Shown: one piece after another, positions 18,698 to 27,571 of the stretch
Numbering within the stretch: the first letter of the stretch is position 1
How the letters are laid out: every line of letters starts with the position of its first letter
Assembly: GCF_029267215.1 (NCBI RefSeq)
Contig: NZ_JARIDH010000030.1
Span: forward strand, 1-34,832
Reading direction: 5' to 3'
DNA from: Clostridium sp.
GTDB lineage: Bacteria; Bacillota; Clostridia; Clostridiales; Clostridiaceae
DNA: 34,832 nucleotides
The notes under the pieces: generated by a model
Seen by the model: only the letters and a program-made list of their open reading frames with translations
Told to the model about the DNA's origin: nothing
The model's database searches: none
Position numbers and translations under genes: made by a program

Positions 18698-19402
18698 CTA
18701 CATGAAAATACAGCTTTCTAAAAATACATTAAGCTTTTCTCTAAAATCAACAGCCTTTTTCTGAGATAATGGAATTATTGTTCCATCCATCATTAAAATA
18801 TCATATCCCTTTAAAGATTTAACATGCAATAAATTCACCACAAAACTTTTATGCGGCATTAAAAAATTATGTTTTTTCATTTTATCCCCAATAGTAGTTA
18901 TTTTATCTTTAATAACATAAGTTTTTTCTTTAGTCTTAATATTAACTTTTCTATTAAAATATTCAAAATAATATATATTCTTAATATCTAATTCTACAAC
19001 ACCTTCCGATGTAATGAACTTTATAAATTCATCTTTTCTTTCCTCCCTCATATAAGAAGTAACCTCCTTTAGCTGTTTGTGTATTTCTTCCTCATTTATA
19101 GGTTTATTTAAATAAGCGAAGGCATGAACCTGAAAAGCTAAATTTACATACTCAGTAAAACTTGTTAGATATATTATTTTTACGCATTTATTATATTTTC
19201 TTATGTTTTTAGCAGTTTCTATGCCATCAATCTCTGGCATATCTATATCTAAAAAAATCAAATCAAAAGTTCTTTTTTCTTTTAAAAGTTCTTCTCCACT
19301 ATGATATATACATATGCTTTTTTCACCTTCCCAACTTTCTACATATTCTTTAGTTTTTTCTGCTATTCTTTTATTATCATCACATATTGCAATTCTTATC
19401 AT
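18698..19402 (-). CDS. LytTR-family response regulator (AgrA/VirR type)
   Basis: The 234-residue protein has an N-terminal receiver domain (1-120) with acidic pocket D8-D9, phospho-acceptor Asp52 in FLDIDMPEIDG, a Thr/Ser near residue 83 (YLTSFTEY) and Lys near 103 (YLNKPI). A C-terminal LytTR DNA-binding domain (about 130-232) shows YYFEYFNRKVNI and MPHKSFVVNLLHVKSL. Members of this type (AgrA, VirR) bind paired direct repeats near promoters and often control virulence or bacteriocin genes. It is first in the cassette, with its own promoter, and the kinase follows 10 nt downstream. The target genes are unknown; autoregulation is plausible. Confidence 0.93.
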   Translation of the reverse strand: MIRIAICDDNKRIAEKTKEYVESWEGEKSICIYHSGEELLKEKRTFDLIFLDIDMPEIDGIETAKNIRKYNKCVKIIYLTSFTEYVNLAFQVHAFAYLNKPINEEEIHKQLKEVTSYMREERKDEFIKFITSEGVVELDIKNIYYFEYFNRKVNIKTKEKTYVIKDKITTIGDKMKKHNFLMPHKSFVVNLLHVKSLKGYDILMMDGTIIPLSQKKAVDFREKLNVFLESCIFM

Positions 19403-19452
19403 TTAAAATCTCCATGGATAAATTTCTAAATTTTGTATCTTATGTTATTTAA

Positions 19453-19481
19453 ATTATATAATCTCAAATTTCTAATTACAA
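19453..19481 (-). promoter_or_regulatory. Promoter of the two-component cassette
   Basis: TTGTAA and a perfect TATAAT are 17 bp apart, about 50 nt before the response regulator start. Two CTGTA direct repeats 11 bp apart lie upstream (19519-19523 and 19530-19534) and could be a regulator site. Confidence 0.75.
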
Positions 19482-19552
19482 TATATATTACATAAGGTAT
19501 TGATTTTCATGACTAACTTACAGAATTAATACAGTAAATTCTAAATTTACGC

Positions 19553-19585
19553 ATAAAAAAATGCCTTAGAAAAATCTAAAGCATT
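19553..19585 (-). terminator. Intrinsic terminator of uppS-cdsA
   Basis: An 11-bp stem (AATGCTTTAGA with TCTAAGGCATT, one G-U pair, TTTT loop) begins inside the cdsA stop codon. Seven T residues follow on the minus strand. Confidence 0.9.
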
Positions 19586-20375
19586 AAAATTTTAATACAA
19601 GTGTTAAATAGAAGAATACCACAGTACCTGCAAATAAGATACTATCAAATCTATCTAATATTCCACCATGTCCTGGTATTAAATTACTATAATCTTTTAT
19701 TCCAGCATATCTTTTTATTGATGATGCAACTAAATCACCAAACTGACAGAACACACCACAAAGTATTCCTATTATAAAATAATGATAAACTGGTATTGAA
19801 ACACTTCCTGAAATAGCTATTCCAAATATACCACAGGCTAATGTACTACCTATTATCCCACCTATAGACCCTTCTATAGTTTTTTTAGGACTAACTTTTG
19901 GACATAATTTATGCTTACCAAAAAATCTACCTGAGTAATATGCTGTAGTATCACAAAGCCATGATGATAAGAATATTAGCCAAACTAGATATTGTCCACT
20001 TTCTTTTGTGTTTACTAAATATATAAAACTAAAGAAAACTCCTACGTAAATAAATCCTAAAATTGTTACAGCAACATCTATAAAAGTATATTCAATATCA
20101 AGTATAGGAACACATAACAAAATAAAAGTTCCTATTATTATAAAAAATGATAACATCTCAAAATTATTTGAAGTTAAGTAGTATAAGGCTAAAAGTATAT
20201 ATCCTGCAATAGATATTGGTTTTAATTTTGCCACCTTAACTGTTTTATAATATTCATATAAACCAGCAACCGATAATGCTATAGTAAAACCTTTTAACCA
20301 CACTCCTCCTAGGAATATGAAAGCAATAAATGGTGCTATTATAAGGGCTCCTAAATATCTGCTATTTGATTTCAC
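19584..20375 (-). CDS. cdsA: Phosphatidate cytidylyltransferase (CDP-diglyceride synthase)
   Basis: CdsA is an integral membrane enzyme that makes CDP-diacylglycerol from phosphatidate and CTP, the branch point of phospholipid synthesis. The full CDS signature is present near the C-terminus: SSIKRYAGIKDYSNLIPGHGG followed by ILDRFDS. Multiple hydrophobic segments cover residues 10-170. I choose the GTG start at 20375 (263 aa), 8 nt after GGAGG. The frame has an ATG 15 nt earlier, but that ATG overlaps the ribosome site and has none of its own. The gene ends directly in a terminator. Usually dxr follows, but here four accessory genes intervene. Confidence 0.96.
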   Translation of the reverse strand: MKSNSRYLGALIIAPFIAFIFLGGVWLKGFTIALSVAGLYEYYKTVKVAKLKPISIAGYILLALYYLTSNNFEMLSFFIIIGTFILLCVPILDIEYTFIDVAVTILGFIYVGVFFSFIYLVNTKESGQYLVWLIFLSSWLCDTTAYYSGRFFGKHKLCPKVSPKKTIEGSIGGIIGSTLACGIFGIAISGSVSIPVYHYFIIGILCGVFCQFGDLVASSIKRYAGIKDYSNLIPGHGGILDRFDSILFAGTVVFFYLTLVLKF

Positions 20376-20393
20376 TGAAATCACCTCCATATT

Positions 20394-21155
20394 TTATTTA
20401 ATTCCGCCAAATCTCCTATCTCTATTTTGAAAATCATAAATTGCCTTTCTTAAGTCATCTCCATTAAAATCTGGCCAATTTATTTTAGAATACCAAAACT
20501 CTGAATAAGCGCACTGCCATAATAAGAAGTTACTTAATCTTTGTTCTCCACTTGGTCTTATTATAAGATCTGGATCTGGCATACCTTTAGTATAAAGATA
20601 GTTTTCAAACATAGTTTCATCTATGTCATCTAAGCTTATTTTTCCCTCTTTAACATCTTCTACTATGGATTTTACTCCTCTAATAATTTCATTTCTTCCA
20701 CCATAATTTAATGCTAAAGATAAAACTACACCAGTATTATTCTTAGTTTTTTCAATAGCTCCTAATATAGCTTTCTTTGGTTCTTCAGGAAATTTTGATA
20801 AATCTCCAATAGTTTTAACTATTACTCCATTTTTATGTAATTCTTCAATTTCATTTTTTACGAATTCCACAACTAACTTCATAAGAGCATTAACTTCATC
20901 TTCTGGTCTCTTCCAATTTTCAGTAGAAAACGCATATAAAGTTAAGTATTTAACGCCTAATTTATCACATTCTTTTACTATAGTTTTTATAGTTTTAACA
21001 CCAGCTCTGTGTCCCATAGTTCTTGGAAGACCTCTTTTTTTAGCCCATCTTCCATTACCATCCATTATTATTGCTATATGCTTTGGCATTTTCTCTTCTA
21101 TTAAAACTATTTCTTTTGAATCTTCTTTTCCTTTTTTACTAAAAATATCTAGCAT
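20394..21155 (-). CDS. uppS: Undecaprenyl diphosphate synthase (cis-prenyltransferase)
   Basis: UppS extends farnesyl diphosphate with isopentenyl units to C55-PP, the lipid carrier for peptidoglycan and teichoic acid precursors. The 253-residue protein has the diphosphate-binding motif IMDGNGRWAKKRGLPR (Asp32 catalytic), then GHRAGVKTI, YAFSTENWKRP and the C-terminal signature DLIIRPSGEQRLSNFLLWQCAYSEF. AAGGAGG precedes the ATG by 8 nt. It forms a pair with cdsA. No clear promoter was found in the 39 nt after the frr terminator. Confidence 0.98.
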   Translation of the reverse strand: MLDIFSKKGKEDSKEIVLIEEKMPKHIAIIMDGNGRWAKKRGLPRTMGHRAGVKTIKTIVKECDKLGVKYLTLYAFSTENWKRPEDEVNALMKLVVEFVKNEIEELHKNGVIVKTIGDLSKFPEEPKKAILGAIEKTKNNTGVVLSLALNYGGRNEIIRGVKSIVEDVKEGKISLDDIDETMFENYLYTKGMPDPDLIIRPSGEQRLSNFLLWQCAYSEFWYSKINWPDFNGDDLRKAIYDFQNRDRRFGGIK

Positions 21156-21191
21156 AGAAGGTTCCTCCTTAAAAACATATCTTTAAATAAC

Positions 21192-21221
21192 AAAAAAACC
21201 TGCTAAAGAGCAGGTTTTTTT
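21192..21221 (-). terminator. Intrinsic terminator of pyrH-frr
   Basis: A 13-bp stem (AAAAAAACCTGCT with AGCAGGTTTTTTT) with a 4-nt loop lies between the frr stop and uppS. On the minus strand it ends in a seven-T run. It is strong, so uppS must rely on read-through or on an unseen promoter. Confidence 0.92.
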
Positions 21222-21224
21222 AAA

Positions 21225-21782
21225 TTAAATTGACATAATCTCTTTTTCTTTAGCTGCCACTATAACATCTATTTCTTTAACAAATTTATCTGTTACTTTT
21301 TGAACGTCTTCTTCGCCCTTTTTCATTTCATCTTCAGTAAGAGTTCCTTCTTTTTTGAAGTTTTTAATCTTATCATTTGCATCTTTTCTTATAGATCTTA
21401 TAGCAACTTTAGCTTGCTCTCCAGCTTTCTTTACATTTTTAACTAAGTTCTTTCTTGTTTCTTCAGTTAATTCTGGAACTAAAAGTCTGATTATAGCACC
21501 ATCATTATTAGGATTTATTCCTAAATCCGACTTTAATATAGCTTTTTCTATTTCTTTAAGCATTGGCTTTTCCCAAGGTGTTATAACTAATAATCTTGGT
21601 TCTGGTGATGATATATTAGCTACCTGGTTTAAAGGGCACATACTTCCGTAGTATTCAACCTGTATTCTATCTAACATAGTTGGATTAGCTCTTCCAGCTT
21701 TCATTGTAGCTAGTTCTGAGTTTAAAGAATTTATAGTTTTGTTCATTTTCTCTTCTGATTTTTTAAGAACATCTTTAATCAT
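21225..21782 (-). CDS. frr: Ribosome recycling factor
   Basis: RRF splits post-termination ribosomes together with EF-G. The 185-residue protein has the standard length. Its motifs are [68 protein letters not shown] and the helical C-terminus ending [21 protein letters not shown] lies 8 nt from the ATG. It is cotranscribed with pyrH, and the transcript ends at a strong terminator beginning three bases after the stop. Confidence 0.98.
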   Translation of the reverse strand: MIKDVLKKSEEKMNKTINSLNSELATMKAGRANPTMLDRIQVEYYGSMCPLNQVANISSPEPRLLVITPWEKPMLKEIEKAILKSDLGINPNNDGAIIRLLVPELTEETRKNLVKNVKKAGEQAKVAIRSIRKDANDKIKNFKKEGTLTEDEMKKGEEDVQKVTDKFVKEIDVIVAAKEKEIMSI

Positions 21783-21795
21783 TTAAAAATCCTCC

Positions 21796-22536
<741 letters not shown>

Positions 22537-22568
22537 CTATTTTTGTTAATATTTTTTGTATATATTCT

Positions 22569-22597
22569 AAAAAAAAGAGAACACAGTGTGTTCTCTT
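22569..22597 (-). terminator. Intrinsic terminator of tsf
   Basis: A perfect 10-bp stem (AAGAGAACAC with GTGTTCTCTT, loop of 3) is followed by eight T residues on the minus strand, 6 nt after the tsf stop. Confidence 0.92.
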
Positions 22598-22603
22598 ATG
22601 TTA

Positions 22604-23515
22604 TTATTTTCCGCCCATTTTAGCTACTTCTTCAGCGAAGTTTTCTTCTTTCTTTTCGATACCTTCTCCTCTTTCGAATCTTACGAATTTGTTGATAGTT
22701 ATCGGAGAACCTACTTCTTTAGATTTTTCTGCTAATAATTTTGATATTGACATATCGCCATTTTTAACCCAAGCTTGCTCTAAAAGACAAACTTCTTTAC
22801 AGTATTTCTTAACTCTTCCCATTACCATTTTATCAATAATGTGCTCTGGTTTACCTTCGTTAAGAGCTTGTGCTCTGTATATTTCTTTTTCTTTTTCTAA
22901 AGCTGCTTGATCAACATCAGCTTCTGATAAGAATAATGGGTTAGCAGCAGCTATTTGCATACAAACATCTTTAGCAACTTCTGCTAATACTGGTGATGAA
23001 GCTTCGCATCCTAACTCAGCCATAACACCAATTCTTCCACCACCGTGGATATAGCTTTGAACTAATCCGTTTTCAACAGAGAATCTTTCGAATCTTCTTA
23101 CGCTCATGTTTTCACCGATTTTAGCAATTAACTCAGTTAAAACTTCTTGAACTGTTTTATCTCCTTCTAATTTCTCTGCTAATAATTCTTCTACAGTTTT
23201 TGCTTCTGAATTAGCAACTAATTCTGCTACTCTTCCAGCAAATCCTATAAATTCTTCATTTAAAGCAACAAAGTCAGTTTCACAGTTGATTTCAACTATT
23301 GAACCTTTCTTCATGTCTTCTGATACGAAAGTTTTAACTATACCTTCAGCTGCTACTCTTCCAGCTTTCTTAGCTGCAGCTGCTAATCCCTTTTCTCTTA
23401 AAACTTCAACTGCTTTTTCCATATCTCCATTAGTTTCAGTTAGCGCTTTTTTACAATCCATCATTCCTGCGCCAGTTTTTTCTCTTAACTCTTTAACTGA
23501 TTTAGCTGTTATCAT
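22604..23515 (-). CDS. tsf: Elongation factor Ts
   Basis: EF-Ts is the nucleotide exchange factor that regenerates EF-Tu-GTP. The 303-residue protein starts [27 protein letters not shown], the EF-Ts UBA-like domain. The core motif [12 protein letters not shown] (about residues 78-89) carries the conserved TDF contact to EF-Tu, and [15 protein letters not shown] begins the dimerisation-like core. An AGGAGG site lies 8 nt from the ATG. The gene follows rpsB through a hairpin and is closed by a strong terminator. Confidence 0.98.
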   Translation of the reverse strand: MITAKSVKELREKTGAGMMDCKKALTETNGDMEKAVEVLREKGLAAAAKKAGRVAAEGIVKTFVSEDMKKGSIVEINCETDFVALNEEFIGFAGRVAELVANSEAKTVEELLAEKLEGDKTVQEVLTELIAKIGENMSVRRFERFSVENGLVQSYIHGGGRIGVMAELGCEASSPVLAEVAKDVCMQIAAANPLFLSEADVDQAALEKEKEIYRAQALNEGKPEHIIDKMVMGRVKKYCKEVCLLEQAWVKNGDMSISKLLAEKSKEVGSPITINKFVRFERGEGIEKKEENFAEEVAKMGGK

Positions 23516-23540
23516 TGAAATTCCTCCTGACTATTTAATT

Positions 23541-23575
23541 AAAAGGTAAACGAGACAGAGTCTCATCTACCTTTT
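23541..23575 (-). terminator. Hairpin between rpsB and tsf (attenuator-type terminator)
   Basis: A 16-bp stem with two G-U pairs and a 3-nt loop begins with AAAAGGTAGATGAGAC and ends in TTTT on the minus strand, 17 nt after the rpsB stop. The stem is very stable but the U tract is short (TTTTAATT). Partial termination would make more S2 than EF-Ts. No separate tsf promoter was seen. Confidence 0.75.
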
Positions 23576-23592
23576 CAGTATTTATGTTAATA

Positions 23593-24294
23593 TTACTCTG
23601 CTAATTGCTCGCCTTGTCTTCCTTCGATTACAGCGTCTGCCATTTTACCAGCTATTAAATTAACTGCTCTTATAGCATCGTCGTTTCCTGGAATTACGTA
23701 GTCAACTTCTTCTGGATCACAGTTAGTGTCAACTATAGCTACTACTGGGATTCCTAATATTTTAGCTTCTGCTATTGCGTTCTTTTCTTTTCTTGGGTCA
23801 ACAACGAACATAGCTCCGATGTTTGAAGCATCTAATTCTCTGATTCCACCTAAGTTTCTTTCAAGTTTTTCTCTTTCAAGTTTTAACTTGATTACTTCTT
23901 TCTTAGGTAAAACTTCGAAAGTTCCATCTTGCTCCATTTCATCTAATCTGTTTAATCTGTTGATTCTAGTTTTGATTGTTTTGAAGTTAGTTAACATTCC
24001 TCCTAACCATCTGTGGTTAACGAAGTACATGTTTGATCTTTCAGCTTCTTCTTTAACAGCTTCTTGAGCTTGTTTCTTAGTTCCAACGAATATTACGTCT
24101 TTACCTGATTCTGATACTTCTCTTATGAAGTTGTAAGCTTCTTCAGCTTTCTTTACAGTTTTTTGTAAATCGATTATGTATATACCGTTTCTTTCTGTAA
24201 AGATGTAAGGAGCCATTTTAGGGTTCCATCTTCTTGTTTGATGTCCAAAGTGAACACCAGCTTCTAATAATTGTTTCATTGAAATTACTGACAT
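23593..24294 (-). CDS. rpsB: 30S ribosomal protein S2
   Basis: S2 binds late to the 30S head near S1. The chosen ATG at 24294 gives [27 protein letters not shown], the standard S2 N-terminus (233 residues), with AGGAGG 9 nt upstream. The longer open frame to 24369 adds 25 unrelated residues without a ribosome site. Further signatures are [34 protein letters not shown] and [32 protein letters not shown]. It is first in the rpsB-tsf-pyrH-frr order, and a strong hairpin separates it from tsf. Confidence 0.98.
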   Translation of the reverse strand: MSVISMKQLLEAGVHFGHQTRRWNPKMAPYIFTERNGIYIIDLQKTVKKAEEAYNFIREVSESGKDVIFVGTKKQAQEAVKEEAERSNMYFVNHRWLGGMLTNFKTIKTRINRLNRLDEMEQDGTFEVLPKKEVIKLKLEREKLERNLGGIRELDASNIGAMFVVDPRKEKNAIAEAKILGIPVVAIVDTNCDPEEVDYVIPGNDDAIRAVNLIAGKMADAVIEGRQGEQLAE

Positions 24295-24402
24295 TATTAT
24301 TTTCCTCCTCAATTGGTTAATTCCTCCACTATCTACATTCTTCATAGAAACTACAATTTGTAGCACCAATCTACGAATTCGATAATGTGTGTATTTGTTA
24401 CC
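24295..24402 (-). promoter_or_regulatory. Long rpsB leader, candidate S2 autoregulatory region
   Basis: The leader can form a CTACA/TGTAG hairpin (loop AAT) enclosed by a longer-range GATTGG/CCAATT helix that ends next to the AGGAGG site. S2-controlled rpsB-tsf leaders are established in some bacteria; whether this one belongs to any known family could not be tested. The leader is open in the rpsB frame for 25 codons, but this extension has no ribosome site. Confidence 0.4.
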
Positions 24403-24408
24403 TTTGAT

Positions 24409-24437
24409 AGTATAACATAGGGTAGTTAAAGTATCAA
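24409..24437 (-). promoter_or_regulatory. Strong promoter of the rpsB operon
   Basis: TTGATA and TATACT are 17 bp apart, with an extended TG (TGTTATACT). The predicted start near 24402 gives a leader of about 108 nt, as expected for a highly expressed, controlled ribosomal protein transcript. Confidence 0.8.
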
Positions 24438-24482
24438 CAGGATTTTTTTATTTTTTCAAAATATATAGAATTTTAAAAATTA

Positions 24483-24505
24483 AGGAGATGTCTAAGACAC
24501 CTCCT
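24483..24505 (-). terminator. Intrinsic terminator of codY
   Basis: A 10-bp stem (AGGAGGTGTC with GACATCTCCT, one G-U pair, loop TTA) starts one base after the codY stop. TTAATTTTT follows on the minus strand. It isolates codY from rpsB. Confidence 0.88.
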
Positions 24506-24506
24506 A

Positions 24507-25283
24507 TTACTTTATCTTTTTAAGTTCATCCATTAATTTTTCATTTAGTATCTTAATGTGAGTACCTTTCATTCCAAGACTTCTTGACTCAATAACTCCT
24601 GCACTTTCAAACTTTCTTAATGCATTTACTATAACTGATCTCGTTATTCCCACTTTATCAGCTATTTTTGAAGCTACAAGTAATCCCTCATTTCCATTTA
24701 ACTCACTAAAAATGTGTTCTACAGCCTCTAACTCTGAATATGAAAGAGTTCCTATAGCCAGCTGAACAACTGCCTTTTTACGAGCTTCTTCTTCTATTTC
24801 ACCCTGTCTAGATCTTAAAAGCTCCATTCCAACAATTGTTGCACTATATTCAGCTAAAACTAAATCATCGTCATTGAATTCCTCACCAAATCTAGCTAAT
24901 AGTAAGGTACCTAATCTTTCTCCATTACCAACTATAGGAACTATTGTTGATATCTTTTGAGAAATTAAGCATTCTCCTACTCCTTCAAAAACACAAAAAC
25001 CTTTATTTGATATGTTAGCCAATGTATCTTGAATATTAATTAACTTATCATTATAATCCTCTGGAAATTTTTTATTAACAACGACTTTTTCTTTCATTAT
25101 ATCACATTCAAATTTTTCAGAAAAAGAATAACCAAGTATCTTTCCCTTTCTTCCTACTAAATATACATTACATAACATAACTTCACTTAACAATTCGCAT
25201 ATATCTTCAAAAGCTATAGCTTCTGTACCTGATTTTTGTAAAATCTTGTTTAATCTTCTAGTTTTATTAAGTAGTGTCGACAT
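24507..25283 (-). CDS. codY: GTP- and branched-chain amino acid-sensing pleiotropic repressor CodY
   Basis: CodY is a global regulator that binds GTP and Ile/Leu/Val and represses nutrient-acquisition and stationary-phase genes. In C. perfringens and C. difficile it also affects toxin and sporulation genes. The 258-residue protein starts [23 protein letters not shown]-type ligand domain covers about 1-155 ([35 protein letters not shown]). The C-terminal winged helix reads [42 protein letters not shown]. The site GAGGAGG precedes the ATG. The gene is monocistronic by context, with its own promoter, a candidate CodY box in the leader and a strong terminator. Confidence 0.97.
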   Translation of the reverse strand: MSTLLNKTRRLNKILQKSGTEAIAFEDICELLSEVMLCNVYLVGRKGKILGYSFSEKFECDIMKEKVVVNKKFPEDYNDKLINIQDTLANISNKGFCVFEGVGECLISQKISTIVPIVGNGERLGTLLLARFGEEFNDDDLVLAEYSATIVGMELLRSRQGEIEEEARKKAVVQLAIGTLSYSELEAVEHIFSELNGNEGLLVASKIADKVGITRSVIVNALRKFESAGVIESRSLGMKGTHIKILNEKLMDELKKIK

Positions 25284-25316
25284 TATATCCTCCTCGCACC
25301 ATTCTACAAAAGATGT

Positions 25317-25331
25317 AAATTTCAGAATCTT
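25317..25331 (-). promoter_or_regulatory. Candidate CodY operator in the codY leader
   Basis: The 15-mer AAATTTCAGAATCTT (plus strand) matches the established CodY box AATTTTCWGAAAATT at 12 of 15 positions. It lies downstream of the predicted codY start point, where binding would act as a roadblock and give negative autoregulation. This is a sequence match only. Confidence 0.45.
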
Positions 25332-25363
25332 TAAAATATTCTTATAATAATCCCATTATTTAA

Positions 25364-25392
25364 ATATTAACATAGTACCTATTTCATTTCAA
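25364..25392 (-). promoter_or_regulatory. Promoter of codY
   Basis: TTGAAA and TAATAT are 17 bp apart, with an extended TG dinucleotide before the -10. Transcription should start near 25357, about 74 nt before the codY start codon. Confidence 0.6.
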
Positions 25393-25425
25393 CAAATATT
25401 CACATGGAATATAACGTCTATTCTA

Positions 25426-27528
25426 CTACTTTTCTGAACTATTTTCTTCTTCAGTTTTTTCTATTTTTTCTTCATGCTTACAATCTTTATTACTACATTG
25501 TAAGTACTCACCTTTACTCTTTGAATATCTCTTAACCATATATAAACCACAATCAGGACACTTCTTATTTGTTGGTTCATACCAACTTACAAAGTTACAT
25601 TCTGGATAATTGCTACATCCATAAAATCTATTTCCTTTTTTACTTCTCTTAACTAAAATTTTCCCTCCACATAAAGGACAGTTTGCATCAACCTCTTCTA
25701 CTATAGGTTTTGTATTCTGACACTCAGGATATCCAGGACAAGCTAAAAAATCTCCAAATCTACCATGTTTTATAACCATAAGTCTTCCACACTTATCACA
25801 TGGAACATCACTTACTTTATCTTCTATGATTACTTTTGATATTTCGCTCTCTGCCTTTTCTATATCCTTTTTAAGAGGAGTAAAGAATTCATCTACTATA
25901 TGAGTCCAACTTTCCTTACCTGCTTCTACATTATCAAGTTTAACTTCCATTTCAGCAGTAAAATCAGTATCGACTATTTGCTTAAAGTATGTTGAAACTA
26001 TATCATTTACTATAAAGCCTAATTCTGTAGGAATAAGAATTTTCTTCTCTCTATCTACATATTTTCTACTTATTAATGTTGATATAGTAGGAACATAAGT
26101 ACTTGGTCTTCCAATTCCTTTTTCTTCTAACAACTTAACAAAAGCAGCCTCTGAATATCTTGCTGGTGGTTGAGTGAAATGTTGTTTTCCTTCAATTGAA
26201 TCTTCTTTTAAAACTTCATTTTCTTCAAGTTCTGGTAAAAGAACTGACTCTTCCTCTTCACCTGATATATATTCATAAACTTTCATGAAACCATCAAATT
26301 TAATAGTAGATCCACTAGCTCTTAAAATATACTCTCCATTTTTAATCTCTAAGCTATTTGTGTTTAATATACATGTAGCCATTTGACTTGCAACGAATCT
26401 TTTCCATATTAAAGCATATAATTTATATTGATCATTACTTAAATTTTCCTTTGCAATTTCAGGTGTAATCTCAACATAAGTAGGTCTTATAGCTTCATGA
26501 GCATCTTGTATATTTTTCTTTCCTCTATATACTCTAGGCTCACTTGGAATATATTCTTCTCCATAATTTTCTTTTATGAAATTAAGAGCTTTTTCTTGAG
26601 CTTCATTTGATATACGTACAGAGTCTGTTCTCATATAAGTAATTAAACCAACAATTCCAAACTTTTTAACTTCAACCCCTTCATAAAGTTGTTGTGCTAC
26701 AGACATTGTTTTCTTTGTCATATAGTTTAACTTCTTACTTGCTTCTTGTTGAAGTGTACTTGTAGTAAATGGAGCTAAAGGATTTTTATTTTTTTCTCCT
26801 TTTTTAATTTTATTTACTACATATTCATTTTGCTTTAATTCTTCTATTATTAAATCTGCTTGTTCTTTATTTTTTATTTCAACTTTTTTCTTATTTTTAG
26901 TTGTTAATTTAACAGGAAATGATTTTCTTCCTTTTTTAAGTTTTACATCAACTGTCCAGTATTCTTCTGGATTAAACTTCTTAATTTCTTCTTCTCTATC
27001 ACATATAAGTTTTAAGGCAGCAGATTGAACTCTCCCTGCACTCAATCCCCATTTTACATTTCTCCAAAGAAGTGGACTTATCTCATATCCAACTAGTCTA
27101 TCTAAAATTCTTCTAGCTTGCTGCGCATCAACTAAGTTAGAATTGATTTTTCTAGGATTTTTTATAGAATTTTTAACAGCAGACTTTGTTATTTCATTAA
27201 ATTCTATTCTACAATTCTCTGATTCATCTATTTTAAGCACATTAGCTAAGTGCCAAGATATAGCTTCTCCTTCTCTATCAGGGTCAGTTGCAAGATATAT
27301 TTTATCGCTCTTTTTTGCTAATTTTCTTAATTTGCTTAAAAGCTCCCCTTTTCCTCTTATTGTTATATACTTTGGATTATATTCATTTTCTATATCAACG
27401 CCTAATTGACTTTTTGGCAAATCTCTTACATGTCCCATTGATGCTTCGACTACATAGTTTTTACCTAAATATTTTTCTATTGTTTTAGCCTTAGCTGGTG
27501 ACTCAACAATTACTAATTTTTGACCCAT
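25426..27528 (-). CDS. topA: DNA topoisomerase I (type IA)
   Basis: TopA relaxes negative supercoils by a 5'-phosphotyrosine strand-passage mechanism. The 700-residue protein starts MGQKLVIVESPAKAKTIEKYLG and has the TOPRIM acidic triad DPDREGEAISWHL (about 82-94). Catalytic Tyr298 lies in GLITYMRTDS. Three C-terminal four-cysteine zinc ribbons follow (CDKCG...CPGYPEC, CPLCGG...CSNYPEC, CPDCG...CSNKDC). Length and architecture are normal. It is the third gene of the comM-dprA-topA run. The start codon has no nearby ribosome site; the strong one lies upstream of a hairpin, suggesting structure-dependent initiation. Only a weak 6-bp hairpin (25396-25412) follows the gene, next to the codY promoter. 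Confidence 0.97.
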   Translation of the reverse strand: MGQKLVIVESPAKAKTIEKYLGKNYVVEASMGHVRDLPKSQLGVDIENEYNPKYITIRGKGELLSKLRKLAKKSDKIYLATDPDREGEAISWHLANVLKIDESENCRIEFNEITKSAVKNSIKNPRKINSNLVDAQQARRILDRLVGYEISPLLWRNVKWGLSAGRVQSAALKLICDREEEIKKFNPEEYWTVDVKLKKGRKSFPVKLTTKNKKKVEIKNKEQADLIIEELKQNEYVVNKIKKGEKNKNPLAPFTTSTLQQEASKKLNYMTKKTMSVAQQLYEGVEVKKFGIVGLITYMRTDSVRISNEAQEKALNFIKENYGEEYIPSEPRVYRGKKNIQDAHEAIRPTYVEITPEIAKENLSNDQYKLYALIWKRFVASQMATCILNTNSLEIKNGEYILRASGSTIKFDGFMKVYEYISGEEEESVLLPELEENEVLKEDSIEGKQHFTQPPARYSEAAFVKLLEEKGIGRPSTYVPTISTLISRKYVDREKKILIPTELGFIVNDIVSTYFKQIVDTDFTAEMEVKLDNVEAGKESWTHIVDEFFTPLKKDIEKAESEISKVIIEDKVSDVPCDKCGRLMVIKHGRFGDFLACPGYPECQNTKPIVEEVDANCPLCGGKILVKRSKKGNRFYGCSNYPECNFVSWYEPTNKKCPDCGLYMVKRYSKSKGEYLQCSNKDCKHEEKIEKTEEENSSEK

Positions 27529-27556
27529 CGTAAACTCTGAATTAATTCAGAGTGTT

Positions 27557-27565
27557 CACCCCCTC
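27557..27565 (-). promoter_or_regulatory. Distant Shine-Dalgarno of topA, separated from the start by a hairpin
   Basis: The minus strand carries GAGGGGGTG, followed by A. This matches the anti-Shine-Dalgarno with one G-U pair, but the topA ATG is 30 nt past the GGGGG core. A perfect 8-bp hairpin (arms ACTCTGAA and TTCAGAGT, loop TTAA, 27553-27534) sits exactly between them. Removing the hairpin leaves 10 nt. No ATG, GTG or TTG is in frame between the site and the start. Confidence 0.72.
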
Positions 27566-27571
27566 AAACTA

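Noticed and set aside
19498-19513. Short peptide frame (ATG AAA ATC ...) upstream of the response regulator as an AgrD-like gene
   Set aside because: It starts upstream of the mapped-looking promoter, has no ribosome site and is only about 12 codons long without AgrD features.
25396-25412. Terminator of topA
   Set aside because: The 6-bp AT-rich stem (ATATTC/GAATAT) followed by TTGTTG is too weak to call with confidence, and it abuts the codY -35 box.
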